Assembly (NCBI GenBank): GCA_036504155.1
Contig: DASXVQ010000030.1
Coordinates: 62,001-126,000, forward strand
DNA from: JACRCT01 sp036504155
GTDB taxonomy: Bacteria; Myxococcota; Myxococcia; Myxococcales; UBA5297
DNA: 64,000 bases
Reading direction: 5' to 3'
Position 1 is the stretch's first letter; every line of letters begins with the position of its first letter. The notes under the pieces are model-generated. The model saw only the letters and a list, made by a program, of their open reading frames with translations, made no database searches and was not told the DNA's origin. Below are positions 24,687-33,503 of this stretch, in pieces. A program made the position numbers and the translations under genes.

Positions 24687-26836
24687 CCACGACCCTCGAC
24701 CAGATCCTGGTGGTCTTCCGCACCGAGGTCACCGAGCTGCTCGACTCGCTGGCCCAGACGGTGGAGTCCCTGCCGCCGCTGGCGCCCGCGAACCGCCGCG
24801 AGCCGGTCGACCGCTGCCTGCGCATCGCCCACAACATCAAGGGCATCGCGGCGACGATCGGCGTCCAGCCCATCCGCGAGCTCGCGCACGCCACCGAGAC
24901 CGCGCTGACCCGGCTCAAGGAGGAACCGGACCTGCCCGTCGCCCCGGCATGCTCGACCCTCCTGGCCGCCGTCACCGCCATGCACAACCTGGCGGAGGAC
25001 CGTCCCTGCGACGAGGGCGAGCGGCTCGCGCTGGTCGCCCGCCTCCGCGGCGAGGCGCCCGCGGCCCCCACTGCCGCCGCCGCGACCGCCGCGGCGCCGG
25101 CGCCCCCCGGGCCGGCCCCGGCCGCACCCGAGCACGCGAGCCCCGCGGCGGACCGCGCCAGCGTGCGCGTGGAGTCCAGCCGCCTGGACCGGATGATGAC
25201 CTTCGCCGGCGAGTTGCTCGCGACGCACTCCCGGCTCGGCGCCCGCGCCGAGGTGCTGCATCGGCTGGAGGAGGACCTGCGCGCCCGCCTGCGCGAGCTG
25301 GAGGGCGACTCCCGCGCCCAGCTGAGCCCGGTCGTCCGCGAGCTGGACGCCATCATCGAGGAGGACCGCCGCGAGCTCGCCGCCTTCGGCCGCCTCACCC
25401 GCGACCTGAGCGCCGCCATGAAGCAGGTGCGGATGATGCCGCTGGCCGGCCTGGCCCCGCTCTGGCGGCAGCTCGTCCGCGAGAGCGGCCAGCAGCTCGC
25501 GCGCAAGGTCGAGCTGCTGGTGGACGTGGGCGAGATCGAGGTCGACAAGTACGTCTTGGACCGCATCCGCGACCCCCTCATCCACCTGCTGCGCAACGCG
25601 GTGGCCCACGGCATCGAGCCGGCGCCCGAGCGCGCCGCGAAGGGCAAGCCCGAGACCGGCAGGGTCGTGATGCGGGCCTCGCTGCAGGGGCCGCTGGTGC
25701 GCCTCCAGATCGGCGACGACGGACGGGGGCTCGACCCCCGGCGCATCGGCGAGGCCGCCCTGCGTCGCGGGCGCCTCGACGCCGCGCGGCTCGCGCGCCT
25801 GAGCCGGGAGGAGGTCCTCTCGCTGATCTTCGAGGAGGGGTTCAGCACCTCCGAGAGCGTCGGCCAGGTCAGCGGGCGCGGCGTCGGCCTCAACGTGGTC
25901 AAGGCGCAGGTCGCGGAGCTGGGCGGGGAGCTGGGCGTGTCGCCCACCTCGGCCGAGGGCGGGGCCTGCTTCGAGCTCCTGCTCCCGGTCACGGTCGTCT
26001 CGCGCAAGGGCCTGCTGGTCCGGGCCGGGACCAGCACCTACGCCCTGCCCATCGAGCACGTCCTGCGCACCCAGCGCGCCGAGCTCCGCTCGCTCGAGCA
26101 GGTGGGCGGCGAGCCCGTGCAGCGGGTGGACGGCGAGGAGCCGCTGCGCCTGCGCTGGCTCTCGCAGCTGATGGGGCGCAGCGCCGAGCGCGGCAGCGAC
26201 CGCGTGAAGGTGGTGGTGTTGGAGAAGGGCGCGGCGCGGCTGGGGCTGGTGGTCGACGAGGTCCTGCGGGAGGAGGAGTACGTCATCAAGCGCCTGCCGG
26301 CGAACCTGGCGGGAGTAGCGGGCGTGGACGGGGCGATCATCCTCGCCGACGGCGCCTTGGCGGTGGCCCTCAACGTGCCCGAGCTGTTCCAGCGCGCCGC
26401 CGCGCGGCTCGAGGGCGCGCCGGCGACGGCGGCGGCGGAGGCCCCGGAGCGCAGCCGCGGCGGGCCCAAGCGGCGGATGCGCATCCTGGTGGTCGACGAC
26501 GTCCTGACCGTGCGCGCCATGCACCGAAGCATCCTGGAGGCGGCCGGGCACGAGGTCGGCCTGGCCGTGGACGGAGAGGACGCCTGGCAGGCGCTCCAGC
26601 GCGAGCCGTTCGACGCGGTCGTCTCCGACGTGCAGATGCCGCGCCTGGACGGGTGCGCGCTCACCGCCCGCATCCGCGGCGACCCGAAGCTGCGCGACCT
26701 CCCGGTGATCCTCGTGACCGCGCTGGGCGACCCGGAGGAGATCGCCGCCGGAGGGAGGGCCGGGGCCAACGAGTACCTGGTCAAGGGGCGCTACGAGTCC
26801 GAACGCCTCCTGGCGGCGGTCCGGAGATTCGCCTGA
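24683..26836 (+). CDS. cheA: CheA histidine kinase fused to a C-terminal receiver
   Basis: Domains in order over 717 residues: Hpt with phosphorylatable His50 (CLRIAHNIKG), an Ala/Pro linker with no evident CheY-binding P2 domain, P3 dimerisation (about 155-260), HATPase P4 (HLLRNAVAHGIE, GDDGRGLD, GRGVGLNVVK), CheW-like P5 (about 430-570), then a receiver (about 600-717; LVVDDVLTVRAMH, acceptor Asp in VVSDVQMP). The CheA-REC fusion is as in FrzE and WspE and often serves as a phosphate sink or a second regulated step. The ATG overlaps the MCP stop by ATGA. Confidence 0.95.
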   Translation: MTTTLDQILVVFRTEVTELLDSLAQTVESLPPLAPANRREPVDRCLRIAHNIKGIAATIGVQPIRELAHATETALTRLKEEPDLPVAPACSTLLAAVTAMHNLAEDRPCDEGERLALVARLRGEAPAAPTAAAATAAAPAPPGPAPAAPEHASPAADRASVRVESSRLDRMMTFAGELLATHSRLGARAEVLHRLEEDLRARLRELEGDSRAQLSPVVRELDAIIEEDRRELAAFGRLTRDLSAAMKQVRMMPLAGLAPLWRQLVRESGQQLARKVELLVDVGEIEVDKYVLDRIRDPLIHLLRNAVAHGIEPAPERAAKGKPETGRVVMRASLQGPLVRLQIGDDGRGLDPRRIGEAALRRGRLDAARLARLSREEVLSLIFEEGFSTSESVGQVSGRGVGLNVVKAQVAELGGELGVSPTSAEGGACFELLLPVTVVSRKGLLVRAGTSTYALPIEHVLRTQRAELRSLEQVGGEPVQRVDGEEPLRLRWLSQLMGRSAERGSDRVKVVVLEKGAARLGLVVDEVLREEEYVIKRLPANLAGVAGVDGAIILADGALAVALNVPELFQRAAARLEGAPATAAAEAPERSRGGPKRRMRILVVDDVLTVRAMHRSILEAAGHEVGLAVDGEDAWQALQREPFDAVVSDVQMPRLDGCALTARIRGDPKLRDLPVILVTALGDPEEIAAGGRAGANEYLVKGRYESERLLAAVRRFA

Positions 26837-26843
26837 GAGGCCG

Positions 26844-27881
26844 ATGACCACGCTCTTGCTCATCGGCGCGAGTCGAGCCGCGCTTCGGGAAGCGCTGGCG
26901 AAGGAGCCGGGCATCCTCGTCGTCGGCGAGTGCGAGGCCTCGCCGGGGTGCGTGGGCCGCGTCGCGCGGCTGGCGCCGGACATGGTGGTCCTCGCGCTGG
27001 CGCACCGGCACGACGAGAGCCTGTCGCTGGCCTCGCGGATCATGAGCGAGTCCCCGCGGCCCATCCTCGTCGTCTGCTCCGAGCCCACCGTCGCCCCGGC
27101 GCTGGCGGAGCTCGCCAGGAGCCTCGGCGTGCTGGAGGTGCTGCCCCGCCTTCCACCTCCGGGCACCGCCGCCTTCGAGGACGCCCGCGCGCTGCTGGCC
27201 CGCCTCGTCCGCGTCCTCTCCACCGTGCCGGTGGTGACGCAGACCCGTGAGCGGCCCGGCCCCCCCCCGGCTCCCGTCCCGCTCTCGGCGCCCGTGCGCC
27301 TGCCCGGCCATCCCCGCCAGAGGCCGGACCTGGTGGTGATGGGCGCGTCCACCGGCGGCCCGCCGGTCCTGGAGACGATCCTCAGGGGCTACCGTTCCCG
27401 GCCGGGCTCGCCTCCCGTGGCCATCGTGCAGCACATGACCGCGAGCTTCGTCGCCGAGTTCGCGCACTGGCTCTCGGACGTCTCGGGCTGGCGGATCGTG
27501 GTGGTGGACCAGGTCGTCGCGCTCGAGCCGGGGGTCGCCTACGTGGCGACGGACGACCAGCACCTGGTCGTCGTCTCGCGGGGCAGCATCGGCCCGTCGA
27601 CCTCGGCCGAGCGCCGCCACCAGCGGCCTTCGGTGGACGTGCTCTTCGAGAGCGCGGCTCGCGTCTTCGGCGCGGGCCTGGTGGGCGTCCTCCTCACCGG
27701 GATGGGCAGCGACGGCGTGGAGGGCATGGCGACCCTCAAGAGCCGCGGCGCGTTCACCATCAGCCAGACGCTCGAGACCTGCGCGGTCGACTCCATGCCG
27801 CGCGGAGCCATCGAGCGCCGGGTGGTGGACCTCACGGCCGACCCGGGCGGGATTGCCGCCATCCTCACCCAGTACGCCTGA
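26844..27881 (+). CDS. cheB: CheB-like methylesterase with a degenerate receiver
   Basis: The C-terminal methylesterase domain (about 160-345) is intact: Ser169 in GASTGG, His197 in VQHM and Asp290 in GMGSDG form the catalytic triad that removes methyl groups from receptors. The N-terminal 125 residues look like a receiver in outline but start LLLIGAS instead of VVDDS, and the phosphoacceptor position is Ala51 (VVLALAH instead of LD). So it probably cannot be activated by phosphorylation. It is the last gene of the chemosensory operon; no CheY or GGDEF gene follows. Confidence 0.9.
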   Translation: MTTLLLIGASRAALREALAKEPGILVVGECEASPGCVGRVARLAPDMVVLALAHRHDESLSLASRIMSESPRPILVVCSEPTVAPALAELARSLGVLEVLPRLPPPGTAAFEDARALLARLVRVLSTVPVVTQTRERPGPPPAPVPLSAPVRLPGHPRQRPDLVVMGASTGGPPVLETILRGYRSRPGSPPVAIVQHMTASFVAEFAHWLSDVSGWRIVVVDQVVALEPGVAYVATDDQHLVVVSRGSIGPSTSAERRHQRPSVDVLFESAARVFGAGLVGVLLTGMGSDGVEGMATLKSRGAFTISQTLETCAVDSMPRGAIERRVVDLTADPGGIAAILTQYA

Positions 27882-27907
27882 AGCGCGGGGACCGAGTCGG
27901 GACGCGC

Positions 27908-27941
27908 AGGGTGCAGAGTGCTTCCGGCCCTGCTGCACCTT
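27908..27941 (+). terminator. Hairpin after the chemosensory operon
   Basis: GGTGCAG (27910-27916) pairs with CTGCACC (27933-27939), extendable by a wobble and an A-T pair, around a 16-base loop. There is no T-run, so it is a weak terminator candidate. Confidence 0.3.
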
Positions 27942-28034
27942 CTCGGCCGCGCTCCAGCGCTCTCGCCGCTGCCCCCATGGATGCACCTCGCCGCGCCAGT
28001 GCCGGGATCGGAGCCCGCCTGCTACCATCGGCCC

Positions 28035-28922
28035 GTGCCCGACGAACGCCCGCTCTCGCAGCTCCTCTTCGCCCTGCTCGAGCGCGCCGACGAGGACCCG
28101 GAGCTCGAGCCGGCGCTCACGGACATCCTCGAGAACGCCCGGGCCTCCTGGCCTTCGGTCGCGCTCGACGACCAGGCCTTCCTCGTCGACCTCGCGGCGC
28201 ACCTGCCCGCGGGCGAGCGCCTGTCGCAGGCCGTCCGCGCGATGCACGTCTCCGACCTCTACCTGGCCTGCGCCTGCAAGCGCGGCGACGCCAAGGCCCT
28301 GGGCGAGTTCGAGCGGCGCGTGCTGGTCGAGGCCCGCGCCGCGCTCCTGGCCCGACGGCAGGCTGCCTCGACCGTCGAGGAGGCGCTGCAGCAGCTGCGC
28401 TCCCGGCTCTTCGTCGGGGAGGAAGGCAAGCCCGGCAAGATCGCCGAGTACTCCGGGCGCGGCCCGCTGGTGGCCTGGGTGCGCATGGCCGCGGTGCGCG
28501 TCAGCCAGAACCTCTCCCGCGGCGGCGCGGCCCGACCCGCCGAGGAGCTCCAGTCCTCCCAGCTGGCGGCGCCCGCCGCGCCCCCCGAGCTGGGCTACAT
28601 CAAGGCGCGCTACCGGGGCGACTTCAAGGCGGCCTTCGAGGCGGCCTTCGGCGCGCTCAGCCCGCGCGAGCGGACGCTGCTGCGCCTGAACCTGCTCGAC
28701 GGCCTGTCGACCGCCAAGCTCGCCAAGGTCTACCGCGCCGACGCCTCGACGGTGCGCCGCTGGCTCGCCGACGCCCGCCGCGCGCTGCTCGAGGGCACGC
28801 GCAAGCAGCTGGCCAGCCGCCTGGACGCCAGCGAGCGCGAGATGCAGAGCATGATGGACCTGCTCGTCACCCAGCTCGAGGACAGCGTGCGCCGCATCCT
28901 GGGCGAGGGCCGCGGCGGCTAG
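28035..28922 (+). CDS. Sigma-70-like regulator with divergent N-terminal part
   Basis: GTG 28035 is the likely start; a CTACCAT box lies 7-13 bp upstream and there is no ribosome site, so either the message is nearly leaderless or the true start is upstream (an in-frame ATG is at 27978). Residues about 75-180 resemble a sigma region 2 (LYLACACKRGDAKALGEFERRV, PLVAWVRMAAVRVSQNL). Residues about 200-265 form a region-4 helix-turn-helix (LSPRERTLLRLNLLDGLSTAKLAKVY, DASTVRRWLADARRAL, cut). A helical tail follows. Such sigma-like proteins are common in Myxococcota, often near kinases. DNA target unknown. Confidence 0.78.
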   Translation: MPDERPLSQLLFALLERADEDPELEPALTDILENARASWPSVALDDQAFLVDLAAHLPAGERLSQAVRAMHVSDLYLACACKRGDAKALGEFERRVLVEARAALLARRQAASTVEEALQQLRSRLFVGEEGKPGKIAEYSGRGPLVAWVRMAAVRVSQNLSRGGAARPAEELQSSQLAAPAAPPELGYIKARYRGDFKAAFEAAFGALSPRERTLLRLNLLDGLSTAKLAKVYRADASTVRRWLADARRALLEGTRKQLASRLDASEREMQSMMDLLVTQLEDSVRRILGEGRGG

Positions 28923-28981
28923 CCCGGCTTGACCCGCCGGGCCGGCCGCTCCCATGGTGGGACGTCACCTGGAGGTACTCC

Positions 28982-29227
28982 ATGCGCTTCTTCGGCTTCC
29001 TCGTCGTCCTTGCCCTGTTCGCGGGCGTCGCCTACTGGGCGGTCGCGCTGCGCAAGCCCGTGCAGCGCGACCCGGTGACCGGCCAGGTGATCGGCCCGAC
29101 CGCGGCGCCCTCGACCGGCGGGATGGATCCCGGGACGACGATGAACAACGCCCGCGGCGCGGCGGCGCGCATCCAGGACGAGGGCCTCCAGCGCGCCGCC
29201 GACCTGGACTCCAAGACCGCGCCCTGA
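28982..29227 (+). CDS. Small single-span membrane protein (81 aa)
   Basis: ATG 28982 has GGAGG 6 nt upstream. One membrane span (FFGFLVVLALFAGVAYWAVAL) is followed by a hydrophilic Thr/Pro/Gly-rich part and a short helix near the end. I recognise no family. It sits 60 bp after the sigma-like gene and 75 bp before the Hsp70 gene, all on the same strand. Confidence 0.68.
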   Translation: MRFFGFLVVLALFAGVAYWAVALRKPVQRDPVTGQVIGPTAAPSTGGMDPGTTMNNARGAAARIQDEGLQRAADLDSKTAP

Positions 29228-29302
29228 GGGAGTGGCGCTCCCCGCGCTCCTGGTGCTAGGAAGTCCTCTCCCTTTCTGAAGGGGATTGGACGCGGAGCAC
29301 GC

Positions 29303-31150
29303 ATGTCGACGGGGACCTACGAGCCGGCCATCGGGATCGACCTGGGGACCACCAACAGCGCCGTCGCGGCGATCGCCGGGGACGGCAAGCCCTACATCCT
29401 CGAGCGGCGCACGGGGCAGCGGCTGCTGCCCTCGATGGTGGGCTTCACTCCCGGCGGCGAGCGGGTGGTGGGCGAGGCCGCGCGCGTCCTGGCCGAGGAG
29501 TTCCCGGAGAACGTCGCCTACGCCACCAAGCGGCTGATGGGCCAGCGCTGGTCGCCGGAGCTGGCGGCGCAGATGCGCAACGTGCTGCCCTTCCCCCTCG
29601 TGGCCGGGCCCAGCGACGACGTGCGCGTGAAGATCGCCGGGCGGACGCTGCCGGTGGTGCAGATCGCGGCGATGATCCTCACCGAGCTGCGGCTGGACGC
29701 CGAGGCCTACTTCCAGCAGCCGGTGCGCAAGGCGGTGCTGACGGTCCCCGCCAACTTCAACGACTCGCAGCGCCAGGCCACCCAGGAGGCGGCGCGCATC
29801 GCCGGGCTGGAGCCGCTGCGGCTGCTCAACGAGCCGACGGCGGCGGCGCTGGCCTACGGGCTGACCACGGGCTTCGAGGGCCGGGCCATCGTCCTCGACC
29901 TGGGCGGCGGCACGTTCGACGTCTCCCTGCTCGAGGTCAGCCAGGGCGTCTTCGAGGTCATCGGCACCGGCGGTCACCCCTTCCTGGGCGGCGAGGACTT
30001 CGACCAGCGGGTGGCGAAGTGGTTGCTCGAGCAGATCGCCGACGAGAACCTGCGCGAGCGGGTGATGGCCGACCGCAGCGCCGCCCAGCGCCTCAAGGTC
30101 GCGGCGGAGCAGTCCAAGTGCGCGGTGTCGCTGCTGGAGGCGACGCCGGTCTCCACCGACCTGTTCCCGGAGGCGCGGGGCAACCCCGGCCACCTGGAGA
30201 CGACGCTGACCCGGGCGCAGCTCGAGGAGCTGGTCGAGCCGCTGGTGAACCGCTGCATCGAGATCGTCGACCGGACCCTCGCCGAGACTCGGGTCGACCC
30301 CTCCACGGTGCAGGCGGTGCTGCTGGTGGGCGGCATGACGCGGATGCCGCTGGTGCGCGCCAGGCTGACCGAGCGCTTCGGGCGCCAGCCGGCGACCGGC
30401 GTCAGCCCCGACGAGGCGGTGGCGCTGGGCGCGGCGGTGCACGCCCACGAGATCTCCTCGCGCCAGGGCAACGTGGTGCTGCTGGACATCGTCGGCAGCA
30501 CGCTGGGCGTGGGCATCGCCGGCGGGGCCTGCAAGCACCTGATCCGCAAGCGGACCCAGCTGCCGTGCGAGGCCACGGAGATCTTCCACCCCAGCCGCGA
30601 CGGCCAGACCCTGGTGCGCCTCCCCGTCTTCCAGGGCGAGTCGCTTCGCTCCGGCGACAACTTCCTGCTGGGCGAGCTGGTGCTGGACGGGCTGCACACC
30701 GGCCACCGCGGCGAGACGAAGATCGCGGTGACCTTCGCCATGGGCACCGACGGCGTGCTGTCGGTGAGCGCCAAGGACGTGGCCTCGGGCCAGGAGCAGA
30801 CGGCCCGCATCGCGGCGCGCACTGACCTGCAGGCCTCGGAGGCGGCGCACATCGCGGCCGAGGAGCAGGAGCACCTGACGACCGCGGACCGCATCGAGCA
30901 GGAGGTCCGCCAGCGCAACGTCGAGGCGCACGGCGCGCTGCACGAGGTGGTCAGCCGGCTCGAGTCGCTGCACAAGGACCTGACGATCGCCGCGGCGGAG
31001 TCCCCGCTGGCCAACGCCCAGACCGTGGTGGAGGCGCTCGGCCGCCGGCTCGTGGACGCCAACCAGGTGGCGACCGAGGGCACGCTGGAGACGGTGGTGG
31101 CGACCGCTCGCGAGCTCGAGGAGCTGGAGCGCTCGCTGCTGGCAGGGTGA
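29303..31150 (+). CDS. Hsp70/DnaK-family chaperone paralogue (615 aa)
   Basis: The nucleotide-binding domain has all signature motifs: GIDLGTTNS, EPTAAALAYG, VLDLGGGTFDVSLLEV and LLVGGMTRMPLVR. The linker reads VVLLDIVGSTLGV where housekeeping DnaK has VLLLDVTPLSLG. The substrate-binding beta domain follows, then a short helical lid of about 100 residues without the DnaK EEVD-like or long Gly/Gln tail. I take it as a specialised paralogue rather than the main DnaK; myxobacteria have many of these (for example SglK in social motility). No dnaJ or grpE gene is near. Confidence 0.92.
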   Translation: MSTGTYEPAIGIDLGTTNSAVAAIAGDGKPYILERRTGQRLLPSMVGFTPGGERVVGEAARVLAEEFPENVAYATKRLMGQRWSPELAAQMRNVLPFPLVAGPSDDVRVKIAGRTLPVVQIAAMILTELRLDAEAYFQQPVRKAVLTVPANFNDSQRQATQEAARIAGLEPLRLLNEPTAAALAYGLTTGFEGRAIVLDLGGGTFDVSLLEVSQGVFEVIGTGGHPFLGGEDFDQRVAKWLLEQIADENLRERVMADRSAAQRLKVAAEQSKCAVSLLEATPVSTDLFPEARGNPGHLETTLTRAQLEELVEPLVNRCIEIVDRTLAETRVDPSTVQAVLLVGGMTRMPLVRARLTERFGRQPATGVSPDEAVALGAAVHAHEISSRQGNVVLLDIVGSTLGVGIAGGACKHLIRKRTQLPCEATEIFHPSRDGQTLVRLPVFQGESLRSGDNFLLGELVLDGLHTGHRGETKIAVTFAMGTDGVLSVSAKDVASGQEQTARIAARTDLQASEAAHIAAEEQEHLTTADRIEQEVRQRNVEAHGALHEVVSRLESLHKDLTIAAAESPLANAQTVVEALGRRLVDANQVATEGTLETVVATARELEELERSLLAG

Positions 31151-31331
31151 GAGGCCGGCTCCAGGCTCCAGGCCCGCGGTCACCCCTCGTCTTCGGCGAG
31201 CGCAAGTAGCTGACGCGCAACCCCGGTCCCTCCCAGCGGGAGAAGAGGTCCTCGCCCGGCCGCCCGGTGCGGGTCCGTCCCTCCTCACCCGATGGGAGCG
31301 GCCGGGGTGGCTCCCGGACCGCCGCCCGCCG

Positions 31332-31724
31332 CTACGGGCTGGGCATCATTTCGGCGGGCATCGTGCGAGCCAGCGGCGCCTCGACCTGCGGCTCCTCGAA
31401 GTGGGGCTCCTGCGCCTTGAGCGGCGGCACCACGGTCGGGGCGTTCAGCGCCCTGGCGGGCGAGACCGGCATCGCAATCCACAGGGCGAGGTACGCCAGG
31501 ATGCCCCAGCCGCCGAAGAAGATGCTGCCGATGAACATCAGGCGCAGCGCCGCCACCGGGACCCCGAAGCGGTCGGCCAGGCCGCGGCAGACGCCCGCCA
31601 CCTTGCGGCCGTCCTGCGCGCGCGTCCAGTCGCGCACCGGCGGCCTCTCGACGATCCAGCTGCTGCAGGCGGCGCACTTGCTGGCGTTCTCGGCGTTCTC
31701 GGTGCGGCAGTACGGGCATTCCAT
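31332..31724 (-). CDS. Zinc-ribbon and PspC-domain membrane protein (130 aa)
   Basis: ATG 31724 is chosen over earlier in-frame codons because AGGGAG lies 6-11 nt upstream and the protein then begins MECPYCRTEN. A small zinc ribbon (CPYC..CAAC) spans residues 3-22. A PspC domain follows (DGRKVAGVCRGLADRFGV and a span FIGSIFFGGWGILAYLALWIAM, shown in part). The C-terminal 35 residues are Pro/Glu-rich. PspC proteins respond to membrane stress. It is divergent from the mlaE gene, sharing a 197-bp intergenic region. Confidence 0.85.
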   Translation of the reverse strand: MECPYCRTENAENASKCAACSSWIVERPPVRDWTRAQDGRKVAGVCRGLADRFGVPVAALRLMFIGSIFFGGWGILAYLALWIAMPVSPARALNAPTVVPPLKAQEPHFEEPQVEAPLARTMPAEMMPSP

Positions 31725-31921
31725 TTTCGTCTCCCTCCGACGGCTGCTGCTGCGTCCGCTTCCGTTTGGCTTCCTGTCATTTCCTACGGGGCTGCGTCCG
31801 CCCGATTGCAGGCCATGCAGCCGACAGGCGCGGCGACGTGCGTGTGCACGGCGGGCGACGCAGATTCCAGGGGCCGGCGCAGAGGCGTTCGTTCGGACGC
31901 TCCACGGGCTGGGAGGGACCG

Positions 31922-32719
31922 ATGGCCAGGCTGCACGTTCGCTCACCCGCCGAATTCCTGGTCGGGCTCTCGCACGTCGCGACGGACGCGCTGCGCCACG
32001 CCGGCGACCTGGGGACGCTGCTGTGGCAGATGGCCTACGCGACCGCGACCGGGCGGGTCTCGATGCGCGAGGTGATCCGCCAGGCCTTCCAGATGGGCGT
32101 GCAGAGCGTCCCGCTGGTGATCGTCACCGGCATCCTGTCCGGCGTGGTCACCTCGCAGCAGGGCGGCTACCAGTTCACCGGCAACGTGCCGCTCTACATC
32201 GTCGGCGCGGTGGTCGGCTCCTCGGTGATCCTCGAGCTCGGCCCGGTGATGACGGCCTTCGTGATGGTCGGCCGGGTCGGCGCGCGCATCACCGCGGAGA
32301 TCGGGACCATGCAGGTCTCCGAGCAGATCGACGCGCTGCACTCCCTGGGCCGCGACCCGGTGCGCATGCTGGGCGCCCCGCGCCTCATCGCCGGGCTGTT
32401 CGTCATGCCGGTGCTGGTGGGCATCGCCGACCTGGTGGGGCTGTTCGCGGGGCTGTTCACCGCGCAGCGCACGCTGGCGCTGGGCGCCGACACCTTCCTC
32501 TACGGCGTGCGGCTCTACTTCCACGACTGGGACCTCTTCTACTCGCTGGCCAAGGCGGCGGCCTTCGGCTTCGTCATCCCGCTCATCTCGGTCCACATGG
32601 GCCTGTCGACCCACGGCGGGGCGGAGGGCGTGGGCAAGGCGACCACCCACTCGGTGGTCTTCATGATCGTCTGCGTCCTGGTGCTCGACGCGCTCTTCCC
32701 GCCGCTGCTGCTCAACTAG
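31922..32719 (+). CDS. mlaE: MlaE-family ABC transporter permease
   Basis: GGAGG lies 5-9 nt before ATG 31922. The 265 residues have about five membrane spans and the MlaE signature ELGPVMTAFVMVGRVGARITAEIGTM, seen here in two parts, ELGPVMTAF and GRVGARITAEIGTM. MlaE is the inner-membrane subunit of the MlaFEDB complex that moves phospholipids between the inner and outer membranes. The genes for the ATPase and the MCE protein follow directly. No separate mlaB or mlaC is seen here. Confidence 0.93.
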   Translation: MARLHVRSPAEFLVGLSHVATDALRHAGDLGTLLWQMAYATATGRVSMREVIRQAFQMGVQSVPLVIVTGILSGVVTSQQGGYQFTGNVPLYIVGAVVGSSVILELGPVMTAFVMVGRVGARITAEIGTMQVSEQIDALHSLGRDPVRMLGAPRLIAGLFVMPVLVGIADLVGLFAGLFTAQRTLALGADTFLYGVRLYFHDWDLFYSLAKAAAFGFVIPLISVHMGLSTHGGAEGVGKATTHSVVFMIVCVLVLDALFPPLLLN

Positions 32720-32729
32720 GAGCCCCGGC

Positions 32730-33503
32730 GTGATCGAGTACCGCGACCTCCACAAGGCCTTCGACGCGCCGGTGCTCTCCGGGGTCTCGCTCACGGTCCA
32801 GACCGGCGAGCGGGTGGCCATCGTCGGGCCCAGCGGCACCGGCAAGTCGGTGCTGCTCAAGACCACCATCGGCCTCGTCGTCCCCGAGCGCGGCGACGTG
32901 CTGGTGGACGGCGAGTCGGTCTTCTTCGGGGCCAAGGGCGCGCTCGCCCGGGTGCGCCAGAAGGTGGGCTACGTCTTCCAGAACGCCGCGCTGTTCGACT
33001 CGATGAACGTCTTCGAGAACATGCGGCTGGGCATCCACGACGACGAGCTGCGCACCCTGAGCCGCGAGCAGACGCTGGAGCGGGTCTGCGCCTCGCTCTC
33101 CGACGTCAACCTCGACCCGCGCGCGGTCTTGCCCAAGCGGCCCTCGGAGCTCTCCGGGGGCATGCGCAAGCGGGTCGGCCTGGCGCGGGCGCTGGTCGGC
33201 CGCCCGCAGATCCTGCTCTACGACGAGCCGGTGACCGGGCTGGACCCGGTCAACTCCGCCGCGGTCGCCCAGCTCATCGTGCAGATCGCCGCGCGGCGCA
33301 CCGTCACCTCGGTGCTCGTCACCCACGACGTCGAGGGCGCCCTGGAGATCGTCGACCGCATCGCCCTGCTCGAGGGCGGGAACCTCGCCTTCGTCGGCAC
33401 GCCGGAGGAGTTCCGCAGCTGCCCGAAGCCGCTGGTCCGGGCCTTCGCCGACCGCAGGGCGGCCAGCGCCGCAGCCTTGAGCCTGATGGAGGAGACCCGA
33501 TGA
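32730..33503 (+). CDS. mlaF: MlaF-family ABC transporter ATPase
   Basis: GTG 32730 is preceded by AGGAG. Walker A is GPSGTGKSVLLK, the signature motif is ELSGGMRKRVGLARAL (cut to SGGMRKR with the MlaF-typical GGM), Walker B is ILLYDEPVTGLDPV and the switch His is in VTHD. The 257-residue length is usual. It powers lipid movement by the MlaE permease. The stop overlaps the next ATG by 4 nt (ATGA). Confidence 0.95.
   Translation: MIEYRDLHKAFDAPVLSGVSLTVQTGERVAIVGPSGTGKSVLLKTTIGLVVPERGDVLVDGESVFFGAKGALARVRQKVGYVFQNAALFDSMNVFENMRLGIHDDELRTLSREQTLERVCASLSDVNLDPRAVLPKRPSELSGGMRKRVGLARALVGRPQILLYDEPVTGLDPVNSAAVAQLIVQIAARRTVTSVLVTHDVEGALEIVDRIALLEGGNLAFVGTPEEFRSCPKPLVRAFADRRAASAAALSLMEETR

Noticed and set aside
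23711..27352. Long minus-strand open frame (about 1213 codons) across the MCP and cheA genes
   Set aside because: The plus-strand frames hold all MCP and CheA motifs; the antisense frame has none and no ribosome site.
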